Source of the DNA: Climacium dendroides
Lineage: Eukaryota; Streptophyta; Bryopsida; Hypnales; Climaciaceae
Direction of reading: 5' to 3'
DNA length: 64,000 nucleotides
Assembly: GCA_950106755.1 (NCBI GenBank)
Contig: OX467083.1
Span: 19,897,029-19,961,028 of the forward strand
The notes below the pieces were generated by a model, which ran no database searches, was not told where the DNA came from, and saw nothing but the letters and a program-made list of their open reading frames with translations. Position 1 is the stretch's first letter. The number at the start of each line of letters is the position of its first letter. The translations under genes were made by a program, and so were the position numbers. Shown piece by piece: positions 21,489 to 34,900 of this stretch.

Positions 21489-24400
21489 TTAAAGCAATTG
21501 ATGAGGGCCATAGCATTTATAGTTGCAAAACTTGGATCCAGTGCTATGCTGTTGATATTGTCTATGATGTAGCCACCCTTATGCCTAGCCATTCATAACA
21601 TTGTTTAGCAATGAAGTAGGGGTCTCTTTTTGATATCCTTGAAAAGAGACCTTCCTACATTGAACAAAATTGTCTTATATGACTCCTCAACCAACCCCAA
21701 TCCTTGAATTAACCAATAGTCCCTCCCAAGCATCTAGCAAAGCATAATACCTTCTAAGCATGGACAAGACCATTGCTTGATTATACAATGTGTATTTTGG
21801 AAGAGCTTAATATTGCTAAATTCTAACAAAGATTTTGACCAAGTAAATACATCTATTTGTGACTAGTGTGCAAATGCAACATATTCTTGCCTAACTTCTT
21901 TTCATGAGAGCCTAGGTCAAATTTGATTACACATAGTTTTAGCACTTTGGAAATCTATGATATTTTCATATAGTGTTTGAAAAATGAATATTAAGAGAAT
22001 GCAAAATCCCTTTAATTATTGACTCTCCAAAAAACTTGATAAAGCCACATAATAGCACAAACCATGTAGATATGCTTATTCATATGATTTTAGATGCAAT
22101 CACCGTAGCTACAAGCCAATAGGAAGTTGAATTCTTAAGATAGATTGATAGGATAGGAATATACATCTAGAGGAATAGAGGATGTATTTATGAAGGTAGT
22201 ATAAACTATGGCTTGAAAAGAATCCAAATTAGTTGATAAGAAACTTGCATCAAAAACAACTTCTAAAAGATTGGGGTACATTTTTGGCATACACTGTAAA
22301 AAAATTCTACTTTTTAGGGCAACAAGAAAAAATGAAAAAAATAAATTTGAAATTCAACCATACACTATTATGGAAATGAGTGGAAAAAATTTAGAAACTT
22401 TGACCTATGTGAATTGAATTATTATAGTATTTGAAAATAAATAAAAAAGTTTTTTTGATCCAACTTGACAAGGTCAATAGATTTCAATTTTTACTAGAGT
22501 GAGATTTTTGCACTATTCATAGATTTGCTTGACAATTCCATCTTATGTGATGTTAATTTCATACCTACCCAATTTCTAAAAGAAGTGGAGGACTTTTGCA
22601 CATATTGTCTAAAGGTGGCCACTTTACTTTAGAAATTTCAAGCATCACAACTCTAAATTTGGACACAAAATCAGAAAAAAAGAATAATATTCCCGCAGAA
22701 GTTAGTATATTTCTACACCTTGCGACAAAATTTCAAGAAGATCCAATCAAAATTGATTTTGTAGGGACCCTACCTAAGTTTTCAAAAGCTTGTTCAACAA
22801 CCACTTGTTTTTTTACATGTTATCTCACAAAGTTCCAAGGTCATTTTAAAATCAAAAACCACATATAACTATCATTTTTGATGCAAACAACAAAAATTTT
22901 AAACATTTATTTCTTTTGCATATCCAATAGTGGATCATGCACTAAACTAGTACAAGAATGTTTGGAAGAAATTTTAAAATTTTTGACTATATCAATCACA
23001 AGATATAATTGTTTTTAAGAAAATAAATTATTTTGTTTTTAGCCAATTTAGATCATATGGCTTTGAATCTTCTTAATTTAAAATTTTTGAATACAAATTG
23101 TGAATTAAAATTTTTTATATTGAAGAATTGAATTGAGAGTTTGGGAATTAAAAAAATATAAAATTTTCATTATTTGAAAAATTGTTAAGTCGAAGTAGGG
23201 ACAAGATAGAAGGAAAAAACAAATATTGTTGATGGCTCTGACGAAAGATGGAATTGAAATACACTAATCCCAACAATGAGATTGTTCTAGAGAACAAACT
23301 AAACCATTTGCAATTTTTCTTTTGAAATATTGTTAAACTTGAGTTAAAAAAACACATATGATAAATAATTTTCTCAAGAATTTGTTAAGATTGCCCACAA
23401 AATAAGAAGCTTTATAACTTTGATATTACTTATCCAAATGGAATGAATCAAATCTTTCACATAAATAAAAATATAATCTATAAGAAATTAATTTTTTAAA
23501 AATTATTTTGAGTTCTCATTTTTTTTTTGTTACTTGTCCTCACTTGTTTTGGGCTTATATGGTATAACTTTTGCTATCGAGCACCAATTGAAATAAAAAT
23601 TATATTTCTAGAAAGCTAATTAGTTTTCTTATCTTAAAAATAAAATTCAAAAAATCTTGTCTAAAATTGAGATGACAAGTACCTATCCAAATCTTCAAGA
23701 GTTTTCTTAGGACTTTAGGATTTAGTGTTGGATTAATCCAACACTTTAGAGGTCTATTGTTGTTAAAGTTGTTCTACATAAGTAGAGATGCCATTATAAT
23801 TATTCAAACCCTTGGGGGGTGTAGTCCATAAAAAAAATAAGGATATAGGTGCGAATCCTAGGTAAATAATGGTATTATTTTTTTATTTATAATTTATTTT
23901 ACACTCTATTATTATGTGATTTTCTAATTTGGCTTATTAAAAAGGGGGCACAAATTAATTGTAATTTCTAGTTGCCATGAATATATCATATGCTATATTA
24001 GATATTATATTTTTTTGCACTACCTACAATTATAGAATTTGATGTAGGATTCATGGTTCACAATTAAGGAGTTTACTCCAACATCTAGAAATTCATATCT
24101 AATTCCTCAAAGCTTTGAAAAATATGAAATGACTTGGGTTAAATGCTACTTTGGCAATTCCATTTATCTTTCAAGGAAAAGTTATTAGAAAATATTTCAA
24201 TAAGTCTAAACTATATATCAAGAAAAATAAAAACACAAGCAAAATCTAAGTTTTAGGAAGACTAGGTGAGTGGAAGCCATCTTTGGCAAAAATGCTTGTT
24301 CCATGCCTATTTTGTAGAGAACAATAATGCTTATAGAAACAACAAAAAAAACTAAAAATTTAGATCATGTAGCCTAAAAACGTTCTCAACTCTTTGTGAG

Positions 24401-24601
24401 ATACAAAATCCTTTGTAAGGAAATCAACACATAAAGTAGCAAGTGTAGAATGTACATGGTTCAAGCACTTAGGCAAGTCTAGCATACCATCATGGGGCCA
24501 ATTTGATGTGAGAATTTGGTTGATTATGCACAAACTGAGGCAAATGACTCATATGACCCTCCAAACATATAATAGCTATACCAAGAATCCTTACTAATTA
24601 A

Positions 24602-25535
24602 CCCCTAAAGGACCATTGTCCCTTCGGGGGACAAATTGGATTTCGGGCAAGTACCTACGGGCTGAAATTTTGTCACGATTTTTTGAAACTTTTTTTGAAG
24701 ATAGAAAAACTAATGAGCTTTGTGGGAATATAATTTTTTTCACATTTGGTGCCCGGAAACAAAAGTTATGACCAAATAAGCTCAAAGTAGGGGACGGGGG
24801 GCAGTCCGGGCAGCAAAAAAAAAATTGCAAAATTTTGAATTTTGAATTTTTGGATTTTTTTTCTTGTAGATTATATTTTTGTCTGCATGGGAAGCTTTGA
24901 TTCATTCCATTTGGACTTATTATGAGAAAGTTATGGACAATCTTGTTTATCGGGCAGTTAGAGCATCTTCCTGAAAAAATAACTTATAGAATTCATTTCT
25001 GAATGCAATTTTTACAATTTTTCTAAAAAAAAATTTTTACATGATTTTGTGTGCTTGCTAGAACAATCTCACCATTGGGATTAGTGCATTTTAATTCCAT
25101 CTTAAAGATATTAATAATTTAGATTTTCCTTCATTCTCATACCTACTTCTACTTAACAATTTTTTTAAGCATGAAAATTAATCTTTTTCTTAAAATTTTC
25201 TTTTTTTCTAGATTGTCAACTCAATTTCCCACAATAAGGATTTAAAGCTCAAAACTGTGTAGTGCAAAAAATTTAAGTTAAAAAAGTTCAAAGTCAAATA
25301 ATCCAGTCCCGCAAGGTGCTGAAAAAATTATTTTTTTCACTTTAAACGCAAATATCTTTTAATCTATGTGGTCCAAATTCCTGAAATTTTTTCCACACAT
25401 TTCCATACTAGTAAGGTATAAGATCCTACGGTTGGATGTGCAAAAAAAATAGTTTTCAAATTTTTTTACTCTTTGTTACAGAAATGGTAGTTTTGAGTAT
25501 TTTTTGGCAGTAATAAGGCCTTGGTCCTTTAGGGG
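24602..25535. mobile_element. 934-bp non-autonomous element with TTAA flanks and CCCCTAAAGGACCA TIRs
   Basis: The ends are exact 14-base inverted repeats, CCCCTAAAGGACCA and its complement, with TTAA at 24598-24601 and 25536-25539. There is no transposase. Two diverged relatives are in the window: 59043-59942, which follows the same course from end to end, and the remnant near 10560-11170. Confidence 0.75.
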
Positions 25536-25829
25536 TTAATGTGTGATGTGATTATAAACCTAAGTCTCATAATTAACTCAAGACCAATTAAAATGCTTAG
25601 TAAGGTAGTTTACCAATCTGTAGTTGTTAATAAATACAACACATACTCAATTGTGCTTAATAAAAGTCTAGGCTAAATATAACATAGACTATGTGATACG
25701 TTGATGACCTTCATTTAATTCTCAAACTAAAAGTGGTATGCAAATTAGACCATTAGAGCTTAAAGAATCTACAATAAAAAGACAACGTAGACTTAGGATA
25801 CCCCCTAAAATGTGGCACTAGCCCAAACT

Positions 25830-26015
25830 TGCCATCACCACTCTAGGTACATCTTCAAAATCAATATGTACCTATGTAGAAGAAACAATTTTAGAACCTC
25901 TACCAAAAAACCTTTGACCCTTCATAACTTTTGCATACCATATCCAAATGTTGCATTCTTTTGTGTGTCTGAACCTCCTTTTACTTACCAACAAGAAAAC
26001 ATGAAAATTTTACAA
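25830..26015. repeat. Dispersed repeat, copy 1 of 3
   Basis: The stretch with CCTTTGACCCTTCATAAC, TTTTGCATACCATATCC, and GTGTGTCTGAACCTC recurs in diverged form at about 40640-40800 and 50035-50220. No coding or terminal structure is seen. Confidence 0.5.
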
Positions 26016-26521
26016 GTCTAATAGTAGTAAATAGACATAGTAGCAAAGAGTCGGTTGGGGTGCCTACCTTATTCGTCTTCCTCAGGACTGACCCCTCATA
26101 GTATTTCGTAGAATTGTTTGACTCGGCTTTTGCTACTTTTCCCAGCCTTCAGTGTTGAATAGCTTTTGACATTCACTGTGCCTGATTTTTAAATACAGAG
26201 CCGCTTTCAGAAAGAATTGCAGTAGAGTACAGGGTGTTTGGAATTTGCACAACGTCCAAATTAGACTATTTGAAGAGATCTGGTAATTATACGATTTTTA
26301 AAGTTTTCAAACTAGAAAGTCACATTTGCTGCATCTTTTTTCCTAAAAAACCTGTAAATATCAAGACATATAGTTTCATTCATGACAAATATTCTGATAA
26401 ATGTTTAAGACGAAGTCTCCACAACAGCAGAAGGTTCTAGTGAAAATAATTTCTTTCTTTATGTGCACCTTCCCTACTATGGACCGTTGATCCAATGTGG
26501 CGACATAAGTGAAAGGTCAAC

Positions 26522-29500
26522 CTACAAAAATTGCTCCTCTAGCACATCCCTAAGAACCTCTAGTCTGGATATAACACTAGGGTTCAACAAATTTTGAGCC
26601 TCTTTGATAAGTGTCCCTTTCTTGTTAGAGTAAAAAGCATCTAAAACAACATTGACCCACTTCAGCAGTTTCTCCGGCTTTCTGCAATTCATCAGACCAA
26701 AGGATTAACCAGTCAGTTTAACAGCACCAGAAGGAGAAGATATAATCCAAAGCATGTCGCATATAATTTCAACATTACCGAAGTATACTAAAACAACATG
26801 AACAATGCTCCGGTAAATAGATGCTGAAATGGGCTCTTAGAAAATATTTACAAGGCATGTTTGTGGATGCACTACAGCAATGGGTTCAGTTAAGGAAGGA
26901 GCTTGTGAAATCAAGGAGGGTTCTAATATGCACAGATGTGTCAGTGATGTTAATCTTAAAGCATAAAGCCATGCCCATTGTAAAAAACTTAAGACATGGG
27001 CTTGAGGTATTCATCTGTGCCTTAGGATGATAACAATAGGTACATTTGTCCATTTTTTGTCCCCTATTTATTTCACAACCACCTATCTCACATGTCTAGG
27101 ATGCATCCGGAAAGAAGTCTTACGTGTAAAGTCCGTCCTTTGCCTTCCCTTCCAAGTCATCGCCAGGTGAAAATGCAAGTGTCATCTCTTCAAACCGTTC
27201 TCGAGGGTCCTCTATACTCAGAAGATGACGTATTATTCGAATCTCCTTGGGGACACTCTTGGCCATGTTTGCCCTTGTAACGTTATAAAGGTAAAACATA
27301 ATATCCTTAGCCTGCCAAGCCAAGCCAAGCGAATTCAATGCCATGATCCATTGATGTGGTGTTCAAAAATAGTTTTCGCATATCGTGTGGTGTTTATTGG
27401 AATCCTCTCATCACTACACTAGTTGGAAATCTTAACTTGCTTTAGTGGAAATCTTGTCTTGTTTTAGCCATGGATTACATCCAACTTAGCCAACATTGGT
27501 CATTACTGAACAATTCCAACCAAGTTGAGATGACTCCCTAGTTGCAATAGGATATGATTTCCACTTGTATGCACTAGACAGCGTGTACAGAGATGAAAAT
27601 AATATGCCATGGCTCGAAGGTTGGTGTCCTTTTAGACAACCACTGAAGGTTATCACAGGGAGTCATAGTTGATTTCAACAAAGTTTTAAAATTCCTCTTT
27701 TCAGGAGGAGAACCGGCATGTTTGGAATATGAAACTAACCTCGTCTTTCATTAAGGTAGATTCTTTCGCTGAAGCCCAAGCCTTGGTCATCAAAAGCATA
27801 AACGTTGAATCCAGCTGCTTCGTCTTTGCCAGGTTATCAATCTTTGCAGCGGCTGCCTCCAAAGAAGGGGAGCTCAAGATATCATCGAACTTCATTTGCG
27901 CCACATCCAAAAACTGATCGTCTTCAGAAACTCGGTCATGTGCTTCCACAGCAATGAGGCACTTTGACGCAATGGTTGCAAGTTCTGAAGGGAAAAAAAA
28001 ATCCATCTCAGTTCTAGAATATCTGGACAGAAATAACAAATCAAGCTTACCCAAGAGAATTGCTCAAATTGATCTACAGAGGATCTGCCGTGCAGACCTG
28101 ACGTTCTACAGAATATGGAAGGCGACAAAGTACTATCCAAAGTAGAGAGGACCCCAGTGGATTTATAAAAATCAAATGTCCATGAGGGCAACGTAGATTT
28201 TCTACTATGTCGTAAGTAGGACAAGCAGGACTTGTATAAAATAACTACTCACTTCAATCTATAGGGTTTGTGATTTATGATCGGCTTCAATGACCATCCC
28301 AAAGCCAGGATCGGGGGTCTTCATCTGCAGGGGTCTTAAAAGCATCAGTCCTCTATGGTCCAAAAAAGAAACCCTATAGATGCTGGGCGACCTCCTCCAG
28401 GTCCTCTATGTTACAAACTAGTCGAAAGAAGATGACTTCAAGCACACAAGGAGCAAGAACCATCAATTAAAATAGCAAAATTTCAAAAAATTGACACTTT
28501 TTCAGACGCCCACATTGAATCTCAGATCAATACAATCCCAGCTTTTAGAGCGTTGTGCACTTCATTACAAACTAGTCGAAAGAAGATGTCAAAATTTTGC
28601 CGCACGGAAACACACCATTTTAACAAGCATGGCAATTGCGAAAGCAGTGGAAATTGAATCATAACAGAAGTAGCATGATATTTACCTTCTCTTCTGTCCA
28701 AATCATCTTGACAGGCCTCAGTGAGCAAGTGAAGGTGCTGGAAAAAATCTCCGGTGAAATCCTCCCGGTGGCGTGCCACAACGGCATCCAGTTCTAGAAG
28801 CGATTCTCTCACCATTTGAAGAGTTTTATTATGCCGCTGCATGTCATCGTCCACCTGATAGCAACCAAATTCAAAACTCAGTGTATTCCGGTCCGAATTT
28901 GCTTTCGCAAAAGCCCAAACCATAAAATCCTAAATCTAAAACTATCTCGGAGTCTTAATGGCAAGTTTATACCTCTTTCATTTGCCGAGCAAGTTTGAGC
29001 AGGTCGGCCTTCTTTTGGGGGTCGTCAGCCAGTTTAACCTGGGACTCACAGCGCCTGAAAAAATAGGGCCTGATTGTATCCCATTCCTTACTAAATGTTA
29101 TGAGAATCCGCCAATCTTCAGGCTTCGTCCTCTCCACCAAGAACACCTCAATCAGTCTGTCACACACGCGGCTCATTTTAAACCCCTTCTCCACTTCGAT
29201 GTCTGGCATGTCCTCGAACTCAGAATTCGACTCACCATCTTGAGCTACCTGAGCAATGAGCAAGGGTCACGAGCATAGAAATGAAGTTTTGCATAGGTCC
29301 TGAAACGCGAGAATAGAAATTTTGACGAATCCCTTCAAAACCCTTAAACCCTACATCTCAAGACAAAGACTGAACGTGGAAACAAGGTCTTACAGAATTC
29401 CTGGAACGCGAGAATAGAAATTTAGACGAAATCCTTCAAACCCTTCAAACCGTAAACCTCAAGACAAACACTGCGAACGAGGAAATGCGGTTTTGCATGA

Positions 29501-29900
29501 AAGTCCTGAAACGCGAGCATAGAAATTTCTGACGAATCGCATAAAATCCTTAAACCCTAAACCTCAAAACAGAAACGAACTTAAGATTCTTGTAACAATT
29601 GGGTGAATTGTTGCGCACCTGCTGCGGGATTTCTTTGCTTGCTTCGGAATGCGGAAGCTCCCCCTGCGAAGTTTGATCCTCGACAGCACTGGTTGCAAAA
29701 ACGCGGTGCCCTACGACGACTCGCCTCCGCCTCACATCACTCAGAGCCTTCCAATTCGACAAGAAGGGATGGCAAGCTCCAAGCAACACCCTCGAGCTCA
29801 AATTGACGACCGAGAGCGACGCACTTGAAGCCTTTACAACTTCGTTCCTCGCAATTGAGGGTCCAGCCAATATGACCCTACTGGCAATAGAGGCTGCCAT
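26522..29900 (-). CDS. Predicted plastid protein of the At4g37920 family (endoribonuclease E-like), six exons
   Basis: Exons in transcript order: 29619-29900, 28973-29248, 28686-28854, 27740-27984, 27124-27311, 26522-26681; all phases agree and give 439 residues. The N-terminus (MAASIASRVILAGPSIARNE, rich in Ser, Ala and Arg and poor in acidic residues) looks like a chloroplast transit peptide. The rest follows Arabidopsis At4g37920: DIEVEKGFKMSRVCDRLIEV, HREDFTGDFFQHLHLL, AQMKFDDILSSPSLEAA, LAKTKQLDSTFMLLM, AKDIMFYLY, VPKEIRIIRHLLSI, FSPGDDLEGK and LLKWVNVVLDAFYSNKK. That family is named endoribonuclease E-like in some annotations, but I know of no proven nuclease activity and see no catalytic motif. 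The frame is open upstream but ATG at 29900 is the first. Intron 1 holds tandem repeats. Confidence 0.9.
29271..29585. repeat. Three tandem copies (about 105 bp) in intron 1 of the At4g37920-like gene
   Basis: TCCTGAAACGCGAGAATAG or a one-base variant recurs at about 29298, 29400 and 29505, each followed by AAATTT, GACGAA, CCCTTAAACC or CCTTCAAACC, and CTCAAGACAAA. The last copy contains the telo-box-like AAACCCTAAACC. Confidence 0.8.
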
Positions 29901-31966
29901 ATCTAATGCAAGTCCAGGCGTTTTTCTCGTGAACAGCCTCAATTCATCAATATGACATGTTTGGAAAACCCTACTGTAAAGATGTCACAAAATCTTCCAG
30001 CTCGAAAAGTTGTCAAGTGTGCAATGGCAGAAACATAATAAAATTCGTCGCATACTAAAATGTCGCAGTAGAGACAACTTCGGCGCTCGACTTCTACTAC
30101 AGACGTATGGATTGCAATAATGGTCGCAAGTCAGAACCTGGATAATCCTCTAAACACTAGCAGCACCAGACAGAAGAGAAACCTTAAAACCTACACAGGA
30201 TACTGTGGAGACTAGAGACAGTCCAGTTGCTTGAAGGATAAAAGATTCTGAGAATATCATAGTCACACCTCCTTCACCCCATTTTCAATTTTCAGAATTG
30301 GGGACCTGGCACCACTTATCTAAGAACTAGTTTACGGAATTTAGTATAATATGCTACCTTCAAGACAAACCAGCATCAACTTTGGCCACTTTGAGAGTGA
30401 GTAGCATTAAAAAAATAATAGAAAAGAAAGGATTTTGCAAGTTGTGAGGAATTATTAGGAGTACTACAACACACAATTGACTAAATAGATGCTAATTCCA
30501 ATGTGGAGGAAGTTGCAAATTGGCTATCAAATTTTATTGTTTGTTGCATTCTTGGCTAAAATCTAATTTTTTTCAAGGATTTTTCCAATGTACAATACTG
30601 TACTCAAAATTAAAAATAGCAATAGAGTGAATTTTAGCCAATTTTGTGAACATTGCCTAGCACTCTCTCGTTTGGCTCTCTATGGCTTGCAAGGGTCCCA
30701 TTCTTTGGTCATTGAACATGATCATTGTTCTCTAGAGGTGAAGCATGGGTGTGAAGAAGATTTCTTTATAAATTTTTTTGATCTTAAGCTCCCTAGTTTC
30801 ACCCACATGTTGTTATAGTTTCACTTCTTTGTTGCCCCTTTGTAGAATTAAAGGTTAATGAGGCCATTTTCTATGTGGTCGGGCTCACAAGTTCAAGCCA
30901 ATGTATGAAAACAAAACAAATGAAGGCCAAATAGAACACTCACATGTCAAGAATCCAATCACTTCAACCTATATGATCCCTAAACCCTGCAAAATTATCC
31001 CATCCAAAAGAAGGAGGTAAATCTATTCTCTAGTTTCCATTTTCCATGCTCCCCATCACAAAAAGCAAGGTGTCACACCTTCATGGAGAAATGACTCCCT
31101 ATTGGCTCCTCTTTTCAATCTACAACTTCTCATTCTTCATAGAAGTTTCATTCGTGGAGAAGGTGTGACTATCCCTGGTAGCACCTACCAATTCAAAATA
31201 TTTGTATGTTATGATGATTTTAGTTGATTCAAGAATCAATCCCAATTTTTTTTGAAAAAATTGGTTAATTAAATTGTTTTAGATTACGTAGTAAGGTAGC
31301 CTTGGAAGCAACTTTTTAAGAGCCGATTGTATTTGGAGTTAGCTAAACTCCTTGAAACAATTTTCAGTACATTTTTATAGGAAGAAAAATGAAATTGGCA
31401 TCTAACCCAAGTCGTTTTATATTTTTAGGACCTTCATGGAATTAGTTACACATTTTTGAAGTTGAACCCTAAAAGAGCCCACCTTCTGAAATGTACACTT
31501 TTGCTACACTACAGTACTTTACTCTGTAATTCTTGATGCGTACTCTCAAGCTGCACGAGAAACCGCGCAGGAAGTATCCAAGCGCAGTGCAAAACAGACG
31601 CGGGACTTTGGTAGAATGGAAAATAGAGGTACAGTGAGAATTGTCGATACCATTTCGGTTGTCAATTGTGTACAAGGGTTTGTGCAAGCACTTCTCTAAT
31701 CTCTGAAGAATTGGTGCGAATTGCAGCATTGTAACATGCTTCCGCTTCATATGGCGTCTTCGTCTTCCAGTACGACGCTCTAAACCCTGAACCCTCTTCC
31801 TCTTCTCCTACCTCTTGGCTCCCCCGAATCCTTATTCCAAATTGTGTATACAATTCACGGATGAGGACTAAATGAGTCTCCACGCAATCAGTAGTGCTTA
31901 CTGAGCATCACAACAACTAATTAATAGGTAAGTAAAAGTTTCTACACTACACGATCCATGGCGGAC
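29901..31966. other. Intergenic region with the PAL 3' region at its right end
   Basis: Bases just above 29900 are the upstream region of the At4g37920-like gene; bases just below 31967 are the probable PAL 3' untranslated region. Nothing recognisable lies between about 30050 and 31450. Confidence 0.55.
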
Positions 31967-34900
31967 TCAGCAGCACTGGAATGGTCCAGGTGCGCCTGTC
32001 CATCCCTCGATGCATTGGAACAGCGGCGCCACGTACTTCCCGTCACAAATCGCGTCATACACTTTCTCAATCTCTTGCCCAGGCGAGATTGTCCTCAACC
32101 CAGACAGAAGCTGCGTTTGAAGCTGCTCACGCACAAATTTGTACAGAGGATACGTTCTGCACCCCTCAATTCTGTTGGGAACAGCCGAGATTCCCTTGTT
32201 GTCATAAGCTTCACGCACAAGCGGCACCTCCGTTGTCAACCTCTCCTTGAGCTCCTCCTCGAAGGCAGCAATTCGGTTGAACACTGAAATCTCCGCCACT
32301 TTCTCGTTGTTGGGGTTTTTGAGCGCGTACTGCACGAGCGCTTGTCGCAGCTTCTCCATGAGGGGATACGTTTGGCTTGCCGGATCGTCAATGTAGGTGA
32401 ACACCGGCTGGTTGTCGACGACGCGGAGCAGATCCTTCTCAGCAAACCTTGCGGGGAGGAGGGTTCCATTCGAACCAACGAAGAGCGTCTTCTTCGCCAC
32501 TTGGCTCACAATGTTCTTCACCGTCGCTTGCATTGTTTCCTCGATGTGACGGAGATCAATCGCTTGGCAGAGTCCCACTAAGAAAGTCGAGCTCATGAGC
32601 TTCAGAATCTCAATTGCTTCTTCGGTTTTGCGAGCGGAGACTAAGCCGAGCGAGTTCACGTCCTGGTTGTGCTGCTCCGCGCTTTGGACGTGCGTGGTGA
32701 CGGGATTGGCAAGATAATTAAGTTCTGAAAGGTAGGAAGCCATGGCGATCTCGGCGCCCTTCATGCCATAATCAAGGCTAGGGTTTGGCCCACCGCTGAG
32801 ATTAGAAGGCAACCCGTTGTTATAAAAATCATTCACAAGCTCGCTGAATTGAGCGAACATGAGCTTGCCAATGGCGGCAATGGCAAGACGCATGTTGTCC
32901 ATGGAAACGCCAATGGGCGTCCCCTGGAAGTTGCCACCGTGAAGAGCGCGGTCTCCGGCTGCATCAATCAAAGGGTTGTCGTTCACAGAGTTGATTTCCC
33001 TTTGAATAGAATGTGTAGCATTGCGAATCGCCTCAACCTGTGCAAAACAAACAATACAACGTCAGTCTAATGTCAAATTTCTTCCCATCAATAGCTTCAC
33101 ACAGAATTGAAATCTCCAAACCCAAGAACTATCAAACCTATCAAACTCGCTCTCCAGTTGCAAGAAGCTAGATTACAGTCGCAGAAAAAGCTCTGCTTAA
33201 CCTTAAACTGGGCCTACTGTTCTTGAGCAGTGCTGAGAGCATGTGCGGATTTACTTTCTGCTCAATTTTCTTGATTTAAAGAACACATGCAACGTTCTTC
33301 CCTTACGGTACTCTAATTGTCAATAAAATTTGATCTCCCTGAATTATTGTTCTTCACAGTAGGATCAATCGAGTTCCAAGAAGACTACTGTTAGTTTATC
33401 GTTTGAAGGCACTCCACACATACCTGAGGCCCCAGCCACTGCGGTGAAGTACGAAGCGCATACCGATCCTGCTTGGGCTTCTTCAACGGATCAGTTTCGT
33501 GCAACTTCGCGGCGGCTTTCATGTAGGAACTTCCATCCAGCACCCATTCCATGATGGCCGCTGCCTCCATCTGCCCCGGGTGATGCTTCAGTTTGTGCGT
33601 CAAGGGGTCGGCAAATTCGGGCTTCCCCTGCATCACTTCGCAGAACAATGCGGCGAGGACTTCCGCCAGGACCACCAGGATGTTGGCGTCGAAGCACGCA
33701 GTGGAGGCTAAGGCCGACCCGACTGCAGTCCCGTTCACCATAGCCAGGCCTTCCTTGGGCTGAAGCTCGAACGGCTTCTCTCGCCCGATCATTCGTAAAG
33801 CTTCGGCTGCGGGAACGATCTTCCCGTCGCAGGTCACGGCCTTCGAGTTCGGTCGCGCTGTCAGGAGGCCTGGTGCAGCAACGTAACAACACAGGTATGT
33901 ATATATCAGCTTCTCCACATTCTTTACACTTCTCACATCCATACAAACTGATCGGACCCAGAATTGTATCAATTTATATTTATGGCAGAGGACCGACATG
34001 GGATTATGGGAAGCAGCAATCTGGGACAGGGGAAATCATAAACTCAAACTTGCAACTCGCACACATCACTGCATGCCTGTCGCACACAATTTCCACACAA
34101 TCCTGCACAATTGTGCAGAATAGTGCAGGATTGTGTGGAAATTGTGCAGAATTTCATTGTAAAGGGTGCTGTAGAGCTAGCCCATTCGATCTCTAAGCTT
34201 CCTAAAGGTGCGTATGTAGTGCTTCAGAATATACACTCAAGCTAGAGATCGAGTGTTATAAAATATACGTTGCATTGAAGTTAATTACCTGCGATGTAGG
34301 ACAGAGGGACGAGGTCTCCAGAAGCGGTGATGGTGCCTCGAAGGGGCAGCTGCGGAGTCAGCTGGGCGTTCAAAAGCTTCTCCATCGTCTCCAGAATCTC
34401 CCATCGGATGCCAGAGTAGCCCTGCAACAGCGTGTTGGTGCGGACCAGCATCGCCGCTCGCGTGGTGCTCACGGGGAGTGTGTTGCCGGTGTTCACCACT
34501 CCGGCGTTCAGAAACCTGGCATCAAACGAATATATCAAATGATAAGCAATATTTCTTCTCACATCATGTTGCATGTCTATATACGATGTTGGCAGCCAAC
34601 TTTCCTAATGTAACCTTTCACATTGCCGAGGTAATATGACCATTTAAGCTAAATCTTATGGTTATTTCTAAGGACATTGTTGATGTAAAATTGACAAGTT
34701 TTTAGCCAATTTTGTGAAATTTAAGTACGGAATACTAAAAATTAGCACTGCAATAGATCTGAGGTTTCAAACGAGCCCTCGGGGTATGATGTGCCAGTCT
34801 CCTCAGTTTTCGTCATCTTCACGAAATAATTTGACATTTGAAGGGCCGAAGAAGTCCCAAGTATGTTCCAGATTGACGTAAACTAGCTTTCTCGGACATT

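Larger units (their letters stand above)
21345..26521. other. AT-rich, repeat-derived intergenic DNA
   Basis: No gene seen over 5 kb. It contains a truncated TTAA-family MITE at 21345-21488, a stretch at about 22300-23700 that resembles 61500-62200 (shared CACTATTATGG followed by GTGGAAAAAATTT), the 934-bp element at 24602-25535, and a dispersed repeat at about 25830-26015. Confidence 0.6.

Noticed and set aside
24614..24635. U6-like start hairpin GTCCCTTCGGGGGAC
   Set aside because: Only a UUCG-type hairpin is shared; none of the later U6 boxes follow and it lies inside a transposon.
29547..29565. Telomere-like AAACCCTAAACC
   Set aside because: Only one to two degenerate units; it is a telo-box-like motif in an intron, not an interstitial telomere.
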